Origin: Glandiceps talaboti
Taxonomy: Eukaryota > Hemichordata > Enteropneusta > Spengelidae
Direction: 5' to 3'
Assembly (NCBI RefSeq): GCF_964340395.1
Contig: NC_135562.1
Span: forward strand, 5,007,134-5,071,133
DNA length: 64,000 bases
Positions 33,144-59,999 of the stretch are shown piece after piece; within the stretch, counting starts at the first letter, position 1; every line of letters starts with the position of its first letter. Position numbers and translations under genes: made by a program. The notes under the pieces are model-generated. The model saw only the letters and a list, made by a program, of their open reading frames with translations. It was not told the DNA's origin and did not search any database.

Positions 33144-33618
33144 TTAAAGTCTTAGCTAACCCTAACCCTAATCTTAGCAAAAAACTGCCTCCTTTTCCTA
33201 AAAGTTATAATTTTATACTTTCTTGGCCGTTCTTCTTTTTCTTTTTTAATATTCTGATATTATTTTACAAAGTATATTTTGCTTCTTTCTAAGGTAGTCA
33301 GCATTGTTGTAAAATAGGCCAAAATCGTTGTTAAACAGCTCAGCAAAGATTTACTTTTCTAACATTTTGACACAGCAACATGTTGATTTGACAACTTCAC
33401 AAGAGTTTCATTGCAATAGATTTATAATTCCAGCAGTAAGTGCACAGAAATGATTAAGAATTTATATTTAGATTCACGCACAGAATGTTTACATATATTC
33501 TGTATGATAACCTGTCCATATGCAGCATCGCAAAGTCATCTTCTAGCCTTAAACTATGACTCCCAGAACACTCTTACTTTCAATTGTTGCTTTCTTTATT
33601 ATTTTGAGAGACATTAAA

Positions 33619-33619
<1 letters not shown>

Positions 33620-33669
<50 letters not shown>

Positions 33670-33690
33670 CACACACACACACACATGCAC

Positions 33691-33725
<35 letters not shown>

Positions 33726-33800
33726 TGCACACACACACACACACACACATGCACATGCACACACACACACACATACACACACACACATACACATGCACGC
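33620..33800 (+). repeat. AC microsatellite
   Basis: About 180 bp of ACAC with interspersed ATGC and ATAC variants. All open frames over it are repeat artefacts. Confidence 0.98.
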
Positions 33801-34669
33801 AGACAGACAGACATGTAAACATTCAAAGGATTCCTTAAAGCATCATTACATATATGACTTTTGTACAAACTCTTGGTTTTTGTGTTTTCTTTTTTGTTTT
33901 ATGGAAAATTTACTTTCTCAGTGGAAGATATAATTTTGACACATTTCCATGATCATTTTGATTATGTAACACGATTATGTTATACAGAGCTGATTTTGTT
34001 TTACATTTATTCTGTAACATGTTTTGTAAATTTTTGATTGCTAAACTTCATTTTTATTAATATACTAAATACACTAAAGGTAATACATGGTAAATATCTG
34101 AGTACACGCACTTCACAGGGGCAGTCTGCAGTGATACTGCCGTATCATTACTGAATAAAAATCAGAATATGAATCCAACTTTGAGTTTATAAGGTTGAAT
34201 AATGCACAGAATCTGTAAAACATTCTGAATCTGAAACCAGTCTTAGGAATTTTTTTTTCAGTGTTTAGCAGAAAGAGTATCTCAAAGTCTGACCCAATGT
34301 ACAGACAATGCATTCCCATTCTATCTTCATATTATGTACAACAAAAATCTTGCCTTTCCTACAAAAACTGAAAAAAAATTAAAAATGTTTGACAAATTGT
34401 GTAAAATGTTAGTATTATACCTATGCATTGTCAGATTTGTATGTAAGTTATACACACATCTAGCCTGTCTATGTCACGGATCTGTGATTCCACTACATTC
34501 TTGCATTCAGCTTGTGCTAGATCAGCATCAAATCGTTGCACCCCAATGTCATCATCGTAAACCACAAGCCTCTACACAACACTATCCAAAACAAACTGAG
34601 GCTTCATATTTCATTGCATCAGCAGAAATGTGTGCTCTGATTTGCGAGAATGCCCCAATGTCTGTTATT

Positions 34670-34982
34670 TGAATGTCTGTTATATAAATTTACATAATAT
34701 TTACCATATATGTAAATTATTTTGATGTTAATGCCTGAGTAATGAGTGCTCATTTACATAATGACTTCATTTGAATACCTGTTCATACAAATTTACATAA
34801 TATTAGCATATATGTAAATTATACTGATGTTAGTGCCCTAGTAGTGAGTGCTCATTTACATAATGACTTCATTTGAATACCCGTTCATACAAATTTACAT
34901 AACATTAGCATATATGTAAATTATACTGCTGTTAATGTCCTTGTAGTGAGTGCTCATTTACATAATGACTTCATTTGGATAA
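34670..34982 (+). repeat. Three tandem copies of an approximately 107-bp unit
   Basis: Each unit has CAAATTTACATAATATTAGC ... TATGTAAATTATACTG ... GAGTGCTCATTTACATAATG and ATTTGAATAC. The first copy is the most diverged. Non-coding. Confidence 0.9.
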
Positions 34983-35712
34983 TCAAACAGTCTATGATGT
35001 AGGGTTTTCACTCCACATTGTGACCAATCAGTTTAAAGCACATATTTTGACAATTCAGTAATGTATCGATGCTGATACTAGCGCAAGTGGATGGTGAAGA
35101 GTGAAACGGAATCCACAGAACCGCAATATAGACAGACTAACACAGATCAGGTATAATTTGAATTTAATTCTCAAGACAATTTTAAAAATCCGAAAATCAT
35201 GAAACATTAAATTTTACATATTTGTACCAGTAGACCAAGTACTAAATGATACATCATAATTTTATATTTCAATATATATTACAGATTTACAATTAAAATT
35301 AAATTACATTCTTCTGTTACAGTAACAAATTCTTAAAATTTCTCTGAGGTAGTAAAATGTTATGAAATACAAGTATTTTCATAGTTATCAAAACTTGTCA
35401 TGTGAGAAGAAGATATAATGTATAATGTAAAACAGTTTGTGATTGGTTGATAAGCTGTTGTAAATGTAAAATCATCCAATCAGAAGTCTTTTGCTAGTTT
35501 ACTTTCAGATTGCCCCAAGAATCGGATGAACTCAAAGCTCAGCCGTAGCTGCAGTTGTCAGGTTAAGAAAAAAATGGAAAAAGTAAAAACATAGATAAAA
35601 AATAGGTTCAAAACCTCTGCTGAACTGTTAGATTTTTGAGGAAAAAGTTGAAAATTCTCAGCAGCAAACTTTTAAGAGAATAAAAACTAGCATTTCAATA
35701 CTAATAATGACA

Positions 35713-36000
35713 CTATGGCAACCATACTATCAGCAAGCTAAAATACCCATAAATTAAAACAGTACTGTTTTTCATATGTGGTATTTTACACAAGTGGGCT
35801 ATGTGGATATAATCACCCAAGATATTGGTAGTCCCCCAAAAATGATCACTGAGGGGACATGGAAGTCTACAACAATGGCACATTTTGTGTGGCTTTGTAT
35901 AGGCTGAGACTGTTGAATGTGCTATGACTGGAATTGTAACCATTGATAGCTTACATCAACGTGTCTCAACAGTTTTAGTTTGTGTCTGTTAACTTGCTTG
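35713..36000. repeat. Dispersed repeat, copy related to 57258-57605
   Basis: Shares GGTAGTCCCCCAAAAATG (GGCAGTTCCCCAAAAATG in the other copy), CAGTTTTAGTTTGTGTCTGT and GCTTACATCAACGTGTC blocks. Probably a decayed non-autonomous DNA element. Confidence 0.5.
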
Positions 36001-36320
36001 TAGTCAATAAATAACAGATGTCAAGATCATTGTTTCGACAAAATTATCTAAATCTGCTAGTTTTTATTAATCTTTATTCACCCAAATAAATTTGGAAATT
36101 TGTTAAATGGTCGTCACGAGAGCAGTGACCTAGTAGCCTAGTGTTGTAGAAGCAGGAGGAAACTGGAATACAACATACCCAGGGAAACCTGTTATTTAGC
36201 ATGGTCAAACTGAGCATCACCCTTCAGCCGCCAGCAACCCAAGTTTTGGAATGGGAAATTAATGCCCAATAATTGAATCATTGCGTGATCATGGCCCGTA
36301 GCTAGTAGGCAGATGAAAAT

Positions 36321-36600
36321 GTTGCACACATGGCCGAGTGGTTAAATCACTTGCCTCTCACCTCTGCAGTCAGGGTTTGAACCCATTCAGGGTTTGATTA
36401 AATTTACCACAAGCTGTAAATAAGAAGAATGTCCTTCAGTTTGACGCTACTGAACAGCGCAGGTTTTCTCTGGGTACTCCAGTTTCCTCCTGCATTAACA
36501 TTGAACCCATGAGGGATGGCCCTCACTGGACTTCTTGGGAGACAAGTGTTTATATACTTAAAGAACGATCCATTATAAATAAAGATTATTATTATTATTC
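36321..36600 (+). mobile_element. tRNA-derived SINE, copy 1
   Basis: The head has a perfect RNA polymerase III A box, TGGCCGAGTGG (36331-36341), and a B-box-like GGTTTGAACCC (36374-36384). A body follows with GGGTACTCCAGTTTCCTCCT and a tail AATAAAGATTATTATTATT. It matches copy 2 along its whole length. The GGCCGAGTGG head suggests a Ser/Leu-type tRNA ancestor. The conserved body may be one of the shared metazoan SINE core domains (not checked). Confidence 0.85.
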
Positions 36601-37069
36601 TATCTTACTGTCCCAAAGTAATCATGTTTTACTGCCCTGTTGATTCTTTGAACCATGAACAATATATTTTCCACAATCCACAGGTTATAGGAGTATAACA
36701 CACAATGCTCAATAACTGTGTTTACTAATAACAATATCAAAATGTTCACCAGTTATCTTTCATACTGGCAATTCTGCATTATACCATGTGACAAAATCAA
36801 GTATTATTGATTTCATTCTCATTTTGTCTTTCATTGTTTTCAAGTACCTATTAAGTATATAATTATGTAAATGGGAAAGAATATTTTGTTTGGCGTAAGA
36901 ATTTTTGGCTGTTATCTGAAGCTCATTTTCTCTCATTTGGTTAAACAGTAACAATTTTAATTTTTCTAACTTTGAAGGATTTGAAATAAAAATGTTATCT
37001 TTATACTGTAGTATATTAGAACTGGTTTTGTTTCTTTTGTTTTTGGTGTGAAATGGTGAAGTTGAACAT

Positions 37070-37349
37070 GGGTTGTCGGTGGCCGAGTGGTTAAACCACT
37101 TGCCTCTTACCACTGCGGTCAGGGTTTGAACCCCATTCAGGGTTCGATTAAATTTACCGCGCTGTAAGTAAGAAGCGCGTCGTTCAGTTTGACTCTATCT
37201 AACAACGCAGGTTTCCAGAGGGTACTCTGGTTCCTCCTGCATTAACACTGATCCCATGAGGGGTGGCCCTCATTGGACTTCTTGGAGACAAGTGTTTATA
37301 TACTTATAGAACTATCGAGTATAAATAAAAATAAATAAAGATTATTATA
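37070..37349 (+). mobile_element. tRNA-derived SINE, copy 2
   Basis: A box TGGCCGAGTGG (37080-37090) and B box GGTTTGAACCC (37123-37133) have the same 43-bp spacing as copy 1. The body has GGGTACTCTGGTTCCTCCTG and the tail AATAAAGATTATTAT. Same orientation as copy 1, about 750 bp away; differences are scattered, so the two are independent insertions rather than a recent duplication. Confidence 0.85.
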
Positions 37350-37499
37350 GTGCTGTCATCTTCGTCAATCAGCGTGAATCACAAGGCCTATAAAGTGTAT
37401 ACAGGAGTTTGATAAGATGTCTTGTGTCTAGTCTAGTTGCTATATGATATGAGTTATGATTACTTCCCCTCGTATAGTCAAAGTCATTACTCAAGCACA

Positions 37500-37690
37500 G
37501 AAATCTGTGCTTGTCTGTCAATTTGTGGACTACTACTGACATGCACTCTTTACCCTTCATGGGGTTTAGCCAGATTAACAGCTGTAACATTTTTTACTTT
37601 GAATGTGTGAGAGTGGATGTAGTCGTAACTCATATCGTAAAGGAACTAGACTATCTTACATCAGGAAAGGGGGGATATTTTTATAAGGCC
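37500..37690 (+). repeat. Dispersed repeat, related to 38150-38290 and 57860-58060
   Basis: Shares CTGTCAATTTGTGGACTACT ... TTTAGCCAGATT ... GAGGAACTAGACTATCTTA-like blocks with the other two copies. Type unknown. Confidence 0.45.
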
Positions 37691-38149
37691 AGCTTCAATC
37701 TACTGGATGAATATGGAGTTTTCTCTGTGACATTTCTGGTACATTTGAGTCTGTCTAGTACAGCAATGTCTAGTTGACAAGTGCTAGCATAGTCATAAGA
37801 TCCAACATTATAGAAAGGCTACTCTAGGTACATCCTGGTTTTCCGTGTATGATAATAAGCTTATTGACTGTAAGTTGTCAACTGTTTCAAGAAGGGACAA
37901 TATACTTATAAAGTCAAAATTTAGACATGGCTGTCAGCCACACCACTTGTAATCTTGTACACATTATAATTATCTCCACTGTATAGCTGTATAGTCAAAT
38001 GGATTTCTCTAGCACCAAATTCTGTTACCTCAAAAAGTGATAGTTTATGCTATTGGAGCGTTGTTATATACGTGATGACTTTATCGCATCCTCATGTTAC
38101 TTACTTTCAAACTGGAGGTTGAGTTTGTAGTAAACTGAACGAAGCCATC

Positions 38150-38290
38150 AATTACAACTGCCTGTCAGTTTATCTGTTCATCCCTTTCCTCAGCAGGAGA
38201 TTTAGCTGGATTTTTGGTAAAATTTGTCTGTTTGACTATTCATGGAGGCAGAGAGAGATTGTAGAACATGAAAAGGACTACATGCATCGT
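38150..38290 (+). repeat. Dispersed repeat, second copy of the 37500 family
   Basis: ATTACAACTGCCTGTCAGTT and the following CAGCAGGAGATTTAGCTGGA closely match 57862-57940. Type unknown. Confidence 0.45.
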
Positions 38291-38301
38291 ATTCAATTTA
38301 A

Positions 38302-38420
38302 CTTTTGTTCCAAACACAACTTAAAAATATTACCTGAAATTTTTGACTGCACACTTCAGTCTTTATCAACTGTTGAAAAGTTCAGGTAAAATTTTCACAA
38401 AGGTGTCTTTGGAGCAAAAG
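38302..38420. mobile_element. TTAA-flanked MITE, 119 bp
   Basis: Ends CTTTTGTTCCAAACAC and the inverse with GGAGCAAAAG; TTAA lies immediately outside both (38298-38301, 38421-38424). Inner inverted blocks TTACCTGAA/TTCAGGTAA. Fits a piggyBac/Kolobok-type non-autonomous element. Confidence 0.6.
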
Positions 38421-38945
38421 TTAATTAAATATTATGGTTTACCAACACGGATGAATTTCCATTGAAGACTACATATTAAACTAGATTACACCAATCATGT
38501 ATTCACAAAATATACACAGGATTTCAACATAGTATTATATTCACATTTTTATTTACCTTAATGTAAGATCTAAAGAACATACGCTATGGAATGAAAGCAT
38601 AGTTTACAATAATCAACAAAACATTACAAGAGTTAATACACTGGTTATTATCGCTACAGGCATTCAAATTACCAGAGCACTTGCACAGAGTGGGTCCTTC
38701 TCATATGTAGCTAACCACCCCTTCTGAGAAATGGAAATCCAAATCTATCATGTAATACAGTCTTACAAGGGCTAAGCCATTCACAATTTCTACAGACATA
38801 ACAGGTGAAGGTAGAAGTGTTCCACTGATACAATTCAAGAGATACACAATTCGATAACCTTCCTATCTTCAAAAAATATAGGGTTTGAGATCTGATGAAA
38901 TATTTACACAATTTGAGAATGATGTGATCTAACACGTGACTTTCC

Positions 38946-39135
38946 AACACACCCCTATACATCAAATAGTTTACTCTATTCTGCTTTATGATTGGACCAT
39001 ACCAAAGTGTGAATGGGGATGTCTGGACTCAACATCGTGACATACAGGTACAGAATGACCGTTACACACCACTGTACATCAAATAGTTTACTCTATTCTG
39101 GTTACTGAAGTGTTGATAGGGATGTCTACACATAC
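38946..39135 (+). repeat. Tandem duplication, about 118-bp period
   Basis: ACATCAAATAGTTTACTCTA appears at 38959 and again near 39076 with similar downstream sequence (GATAGGGATGTCTACAC versus GAATGGGGATGTCTGGAC). Confidence 0.6.
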
Positions 39136-40244
39136 GTATACCATTCATCTATGTCAAGGAAACTGTCACAAATTTACTTTCTTATGGACTCTAAGATACA
39201 CTTTAGGGTTATCTAGTTCAAGATTATGCCCTTTTTGTCTTGACACAAAGTTTGACGCATTAACTTTACCTATTTCAATGACAAACAACTGACAAAAATG
39301 AAAACTCCGTTGATATGGTTACAAGTACTTATAAATCAAAGCTCTGTATCTGCCTGAACGTAAATCCTTGCTTTCCTGGTGAACATTGATACCTGTATGG
39401 GGAGGTAGTCTCCCAGGACTGACCTAGGGAGTCTTTTGCAAGAATAATCTACAGCATCTTAAGGGTCACAGCAGCAATATTCATACAAACATTTTACTAA
39501 ATTGAGATGGGTAAATCTTGCACTTTTGTTTTAGAAAATATTGTTTTAAAGTTACATGTGCACAAACATCTCTACTTCCTGTGAAAAGAGCCACGGATTC
39601 AGGTTGAAAGCGAGGATTTATTCTCAAGAATTTTGGCACAGTACAAGGTTTTAATTTATTTGCATTAAACTGTGTGTGTATACATCATGGATATGAACAT
39701 GAAACACGGAACAATGTAGCCATTTAGTGTTTGTGACATCATAATACAATATTTTGGGAACTTAAAACTACACTATACTAACACTTCCTGTCAAAATATC
39801 TTTCGATCTCCACACCTGCAGACCTGATACACACTGGAGGATGTGTTTCAGTACAGAGTACTGGGTTCATGGTCCTACAATCAGGTCACAAGGTGTAACC
39901 AGTACATAGCAATGGGTTTGCAGTGGTGTCATTGGTCAACTTTTCTCTTACAGCATGGCATGCATGCCAAGGTGGCACACACACCCTGCACATTGTGCAT
40001 CTTACAACCAGCAAGATGTTTTGTTTATACATCTGACAACTAAGCAACTATAATACATTTTAGTTTTAAAAAGTGATGAGAGATAGCATATAGTACTAAT
40101 GACACGGTATTGTCACTAAAAGCTCATCGAATTATTCCCTGTTTTTTTGGGGTTTTTTTCACAGTTTTAAGAAGTCAACATGGTAACTAATGATGAACAC
40201 ATGTTACATAAGATTCTGATGTGTATGAACATTATTATTTGCTG

Positions 40245-40600
40245 AATTGAATGGGAACTCCACGCCAGGAAATACAGACATTAAATTATGGGTTTTGGAG
40301 AGTCATTTCATGATGATTTTACATCACCTACAATTACCGGTACTAGCGATTTCAGAGAGAACAATCAAGTTGTTCTTGTGCTTTTATACGATATCTTTGC
40401 TATGGGACACATTGCATCATGGGAGTCAGCAGAAATGTATTCGTGATTGAACAATGAATATTTCTGCTGACTCCCATTAGGCAATGTGGTCCATAGTAAA
40501 GATACCCCATGAAGGCATAAGATCGTGTCTAGTAAATGTCTCTATTTCCAGGATTGGCTTTCCCCTTTTGAGCACATTGGTGAGACAAATCTGGAAAGTT
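40245..40600. repeat. Inverted pair of a dispersed repeat
   Basis: CGATATCTTTGCTATGG ... GGGAGTCAGCAGAAAT and its inverse face each other around a short loop near 40450, with arms of about 58 bp. The left arm continues as an inverted match to the repeat at 5344-5590, and the right arm as a direct match. Confidence 0.6.
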
Positions 40601-41389
40601 AGCCATGTGTTTAGTAGATACTCAGATAAACAATATAGACAATATCTTTTGCACATTAAAAATGACAGTCTGTAATTTTGACTAGAACACGGTTTGTTTC
40701 TATGTTACAATTAAGTGATGGTGGGCTAAATTGAAAAAAAAGAGAGAAGCATATTACATTCTTGATAAACATAAACCAACTGTTTCAATGTTGTTGGATA
40801 TTTTAAAAATTATTTATAATCACTTATCTGTATAACCTTTCAAAATTTGGGCTAAAGACGAATACTGAAATTAACAAAACACAATGTGAAATGTACACAT
40901 CATCATGGTACACATTTGTATGCAAATACTGCAATTCATTTTAAAAGCTATACGATGCATGATATAATAACTGTGATCTTCAGCATCTTGAGATTTCATA
41001 AAACAACAGATTCCTATATTTTGACCATTTTCTGATGAGTACTAGCAGCAGCTATGTAACAGCAGTTACAAAATTTGGTGAAGTTTTCAGACTCACAACC
41101 AAGATTCAAACAAATTCATTCTCATCTGTAACGTTACGTTACTTTTAACTGAGACTGTTCAATCACCTATCTGCAAGTCATGCAGCTTATGATATACACA
41201 ATATATCACTAGCCAATCGGGCAGATTTCTCACAACAATGCTTGTCTTTCTGGTCTCTCCCTCATAGATTTTGAAAAACTTCATTTTCTGGTGTTGGAAT
41301 CATATGTATGAATGACTGAGCAGATCGATTGACCAATTTGAAAAGGAAGACTGCAAATGTACATGCTGCTACAAACTACTTTTGAGAGC

Positions 41390-41540
41390 AATCAAATTCT
41401 GTAATAGCGACTCCTATAGGCCAAAGTATGCTTTTCAAAATAGTTGATCAAATTTTGAAATAGCGCCCCCATAGGCCAAAGTTCTCAAAAGAGTTGGCGA
41501 TAAACTTGTTATGGCACCCTCATAGGCCAACATTTTGCAA
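41390..41540 (+). repeat. Three short tandem units
   Basis: ATAGCGCCCCCATAGGCCAA-type sequence occurs three times, 60-67 bp apart, with moderate divergence. Confidence 0.55.
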
Positions 41541-44500
41541 TCATTCGAAGTGTTTACAGGACCAGTTTGTACAGAGAAAATAAAGTTGGTATTTAAATGA
41601 ATATTCTAAGCTACTATGTAAAGAATAAGTATTTTGTACATAAGAAAACAGTTCACTTTTGACTCTAAAACTACAAAACTTTGCCATGATGTAAATGTAC
41701 TTCATGTCATGCCAGTCAAATGAAAACTTAACATGTCAGAAATAATGTCAACTCATTGTGATTAAAGGCAGAAATTAGTTGATGCCGATAACATACACAT
41801 GATACTTTTGAGAGTGATTTTAAAGAAATAACTATGGACACTAGTATGTTGAGAAGCTTTAACCACATGGGTGCTCTGGTAGTGGTGTTGCCTACCAGAG
41901 GTGATGAGTAGATTTTAGAGCAGTAAACTAGACATTTTAAAACATAGGAGTGTGTCCCCCTGATAAAGCACCCTGTAACTAGTATGTTGTCACAACTCTT
42001 GAATATTAAATTGGATTGGTAGCTCAAATTATCATAAACTTCTACCAGAGACAAAAGCAATTCCAAATACCCAACATTATTTATACAGGTAGTTTTATTA
42101 AATATGAACGAAGCAGAGTAGCAGTACTTTAAGATGACTTTCATTAATTCTATGTCTCTCATTGTATACACATAAATACATTACAAATGATGAGTCTACT
42201 GGCTAAAAAAAAAAAAAGTTTAAAAAAAAGTAAAACAAAAAAAGCAATTGTACATCTTGAAATGGATTCATCTGTGTTGGTCATGCAATGTCTTGCATTA
42301 AATTTTTAACCCATTGAAACACAAACTAAATTGCTATTTTTGAAATGTTTGACTGTGTACTTCAGTAAGTGTACATGTATATGTTCGTGAAAGTGTCAAT
42401 TCTTTTTCATATTTCATCAGTCTGAATGACTTAGAAATGACAATTGAAGTCAGAAGGAAACTTTGACCCATTTGCTCCATTACACTTCCTGAATTTCAGC
42501 AAGAAATTATAATTTACACTCAGATAGGCATTCATGTGATCTCCATGTGACATCAAGTTTTCCTAATCCTGCCATAGGGGGCAGGGCGTCAACTTTTATT
42601 TCACAACATTGAAGAAAATAGGATAATGAGAAACATAGAATAAACTAAGACTGCTCTTTACTAGCATTGCACCAAAAAATAGGATTGAGGCTCAACAACC
42701 AACTTTTCAGAGGCAAGTTTTTCCTAAATTTATGTCTACATTACTACTTTTACAGCAAGTGTTTATTTTTCCTCATCACAATTTTTCAAATGTCTTGAAT
42801 TTATCTCTGCTATAAATTTGTAACATGAATCTGACACAAAAACATTTAAAAGCCATACAAATTCATTCTCCCATTCAATCAACATCTATTTGTCTTGGTT
42901 CTTTTTACCAGGTGCACTGTGCAGTTTTGACCAATCAGAACACACATGGTAATTCTATGCATATTAGTTATTTATACACCAGATGTGTTGTCTATGTCAA
43001 CTTGAACATTTTAAAACAAACAACAATTCAATCAACAACTAAATGAGTGGGTGATTAGTGAATTCCTGAGAAAATGATAATTTTTCTGGACAAAACTTTT
43101 GCAGTCATACTTCTACATCCACTTTAACACGACTTTACACAGCTTGGTACCCAGCCACTCAAAAAACATGTGCAATTTGAATATACAGCATCATACACTG
43201 GTTATATTATGAGAAATTTGAACATACACAATAACTCCTTGAGCACCAATCTTTCCCGCCAAAACTGGTGATCATTTTTTCCTAAAACTCCAACAATTTC
43301 AATTTTTTTTCAAAAATCATCTCAACAACAATTCTGGGCAAAGTCTTACCACCATCTCTGCCAAAATTGAACTTTATTTTTATAAAATTTGCATACAATT
43401 CGACAATTTCATAACATTTGGATACAATTCGACAATTTTGGGATAACCTAGTTTTGGCGGAAAAAGCTTGACACTAACAAGGGTTGATCAATACAATAAA
43501 TTGTACACTATTTTGATACTGTTCTCTAGCTACGACAGACATCTAAAAATAAATTTTCATAATTTCTTGAATTAAATTTACTTATCACCCTTAAATCCAA
43601 TGATACTTTACACTTCATGATTCTTTGTATTAATTTCTCTCATCATCATCCTCTCAAAGACATTTTTCTGAGCTCTGACAAAAACTGAAAAATAATAAAT
43701 ATACATCAGAAATATCGAAATTAAAATTTTAGAACAAAGTTTATTCAAATTCAGCATATTTTTGTTTCTGAATTTCATACAAGTTGTATGTTTGGTCAGC
43801 TAACAGTATATTTTTTTTCTCTAAATTTTTCATAACTTACATAAATTTGATATATTCAATCTTTTTGTTTAAAATGACTAAAACACGAAATTTCAACAAG
43901 ATATTTTTTTATGTAACATTTTTTTCCATCTTATACCAGTACTTTACGTATCTTGTAAAACTTTTCATACTTTTAATTTTCTTTTTTATCCAAAAAAGAG
44001 CCAAACACTACTTCTATTCTATTAGTAATAGTATGACGCACAGTAAAACACTGAACTGTGTCACTGACCAAACAACAACTTGACTGCTGTTTTTATCCCA
44101 GAATGCACCTCTCCTGTTTGTACTTCCGGGTCAGATTAACATCTTATGTATAAAGATAAAATGGCTGAATTTTTAATGTCAGTCAATTTTCTGAGAGGGT
44201 GGGGTTCACATGTTTGTGAATACAGCCACTGTAATAATACAATAATACCATTTAATACAACTTTTCTTGAAACCGAGATCGTGACGTCCTTTGTTTGAGC
44301 ATTTAAATACTATTTGGGGTTTCTACAAGAATGAAGATATCAAATTTTTGTTCACTTTCACAAAGTTTTGTCTGTGAACGAAAATATTTTCACTAGATTT
44401 ACATGAGTTGACCTATGACCTCTCTATCTTTCATAAATCAAATACATAAATTAACTAAATAGGAAAACTTATGCATAAATTAAAATCAACAAATTAATTT

Positions 44501-44716
44501 CAAAACTACATTGTGGGATCATATCGATTAAAAATTAAGAAAAAAAATTAAAATTATATGAAAAAGTATAATGAATGAGAATTTCAAGTGTCTTGCCACA
44601 ACCCAAAGCATGAAAAGTAACAAGTACTTCTTGCAAAAATCTTTACTGAAGGACGTTCAAGTCAAAGTTCATTATCTTTTTTCATGGCCTTTGTATGATA
44701 ATTCAGATGACCCTTC

Positions 44717-59999
<15,283 letters not shown>

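Larger units (their letters stand above)
29823..44716. other. Interval between the convergent LTV1 and SMAP genes
   Basis: 14.9 kb with no conserved coding block on either strand. It holds the 3' untranslated regions of both genes (ends not determined) and the repeats listed separately. The stretch 38.5-44.7 kb is mostly unique-looking AT-rich DNA and could be a long SMAP 3' untranslated region or plain intergenic DNA. At 34985-35150 a CCAAT-containing stretch ends in CAG|GTATAA, which looks like a donor, but no coding exon was recognised. Confidence 0.5.

Noticed and set aside
33150-33175. Telomere-like CTAACCCTAACCCTAA
   Set aside because: Only about two units; too short to be an interstitial telomere array.
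33549-33933. Frames of alternating His/Thr or Cys/Val
   Set aside because: Products of the AC microsatellite.
34985-35150. Start exon of another gene, with CCAAT upstream and CAG|GTATAA at the end
   Set aside because: No coding continuation recognised downstream; kept only as a remark.
36321-36400. A functional tRNA gene
   Set aside because: A and B boxes are present but the cloverleaf is not complete, and the sequence continues into a SINE body with a second copy nearby.
41728-42171. 147-codon minus-strand frame downstream of SMAP
   Set aside because: No conserved block, and it lies in probable 3' untranslated or intergenic DNA.
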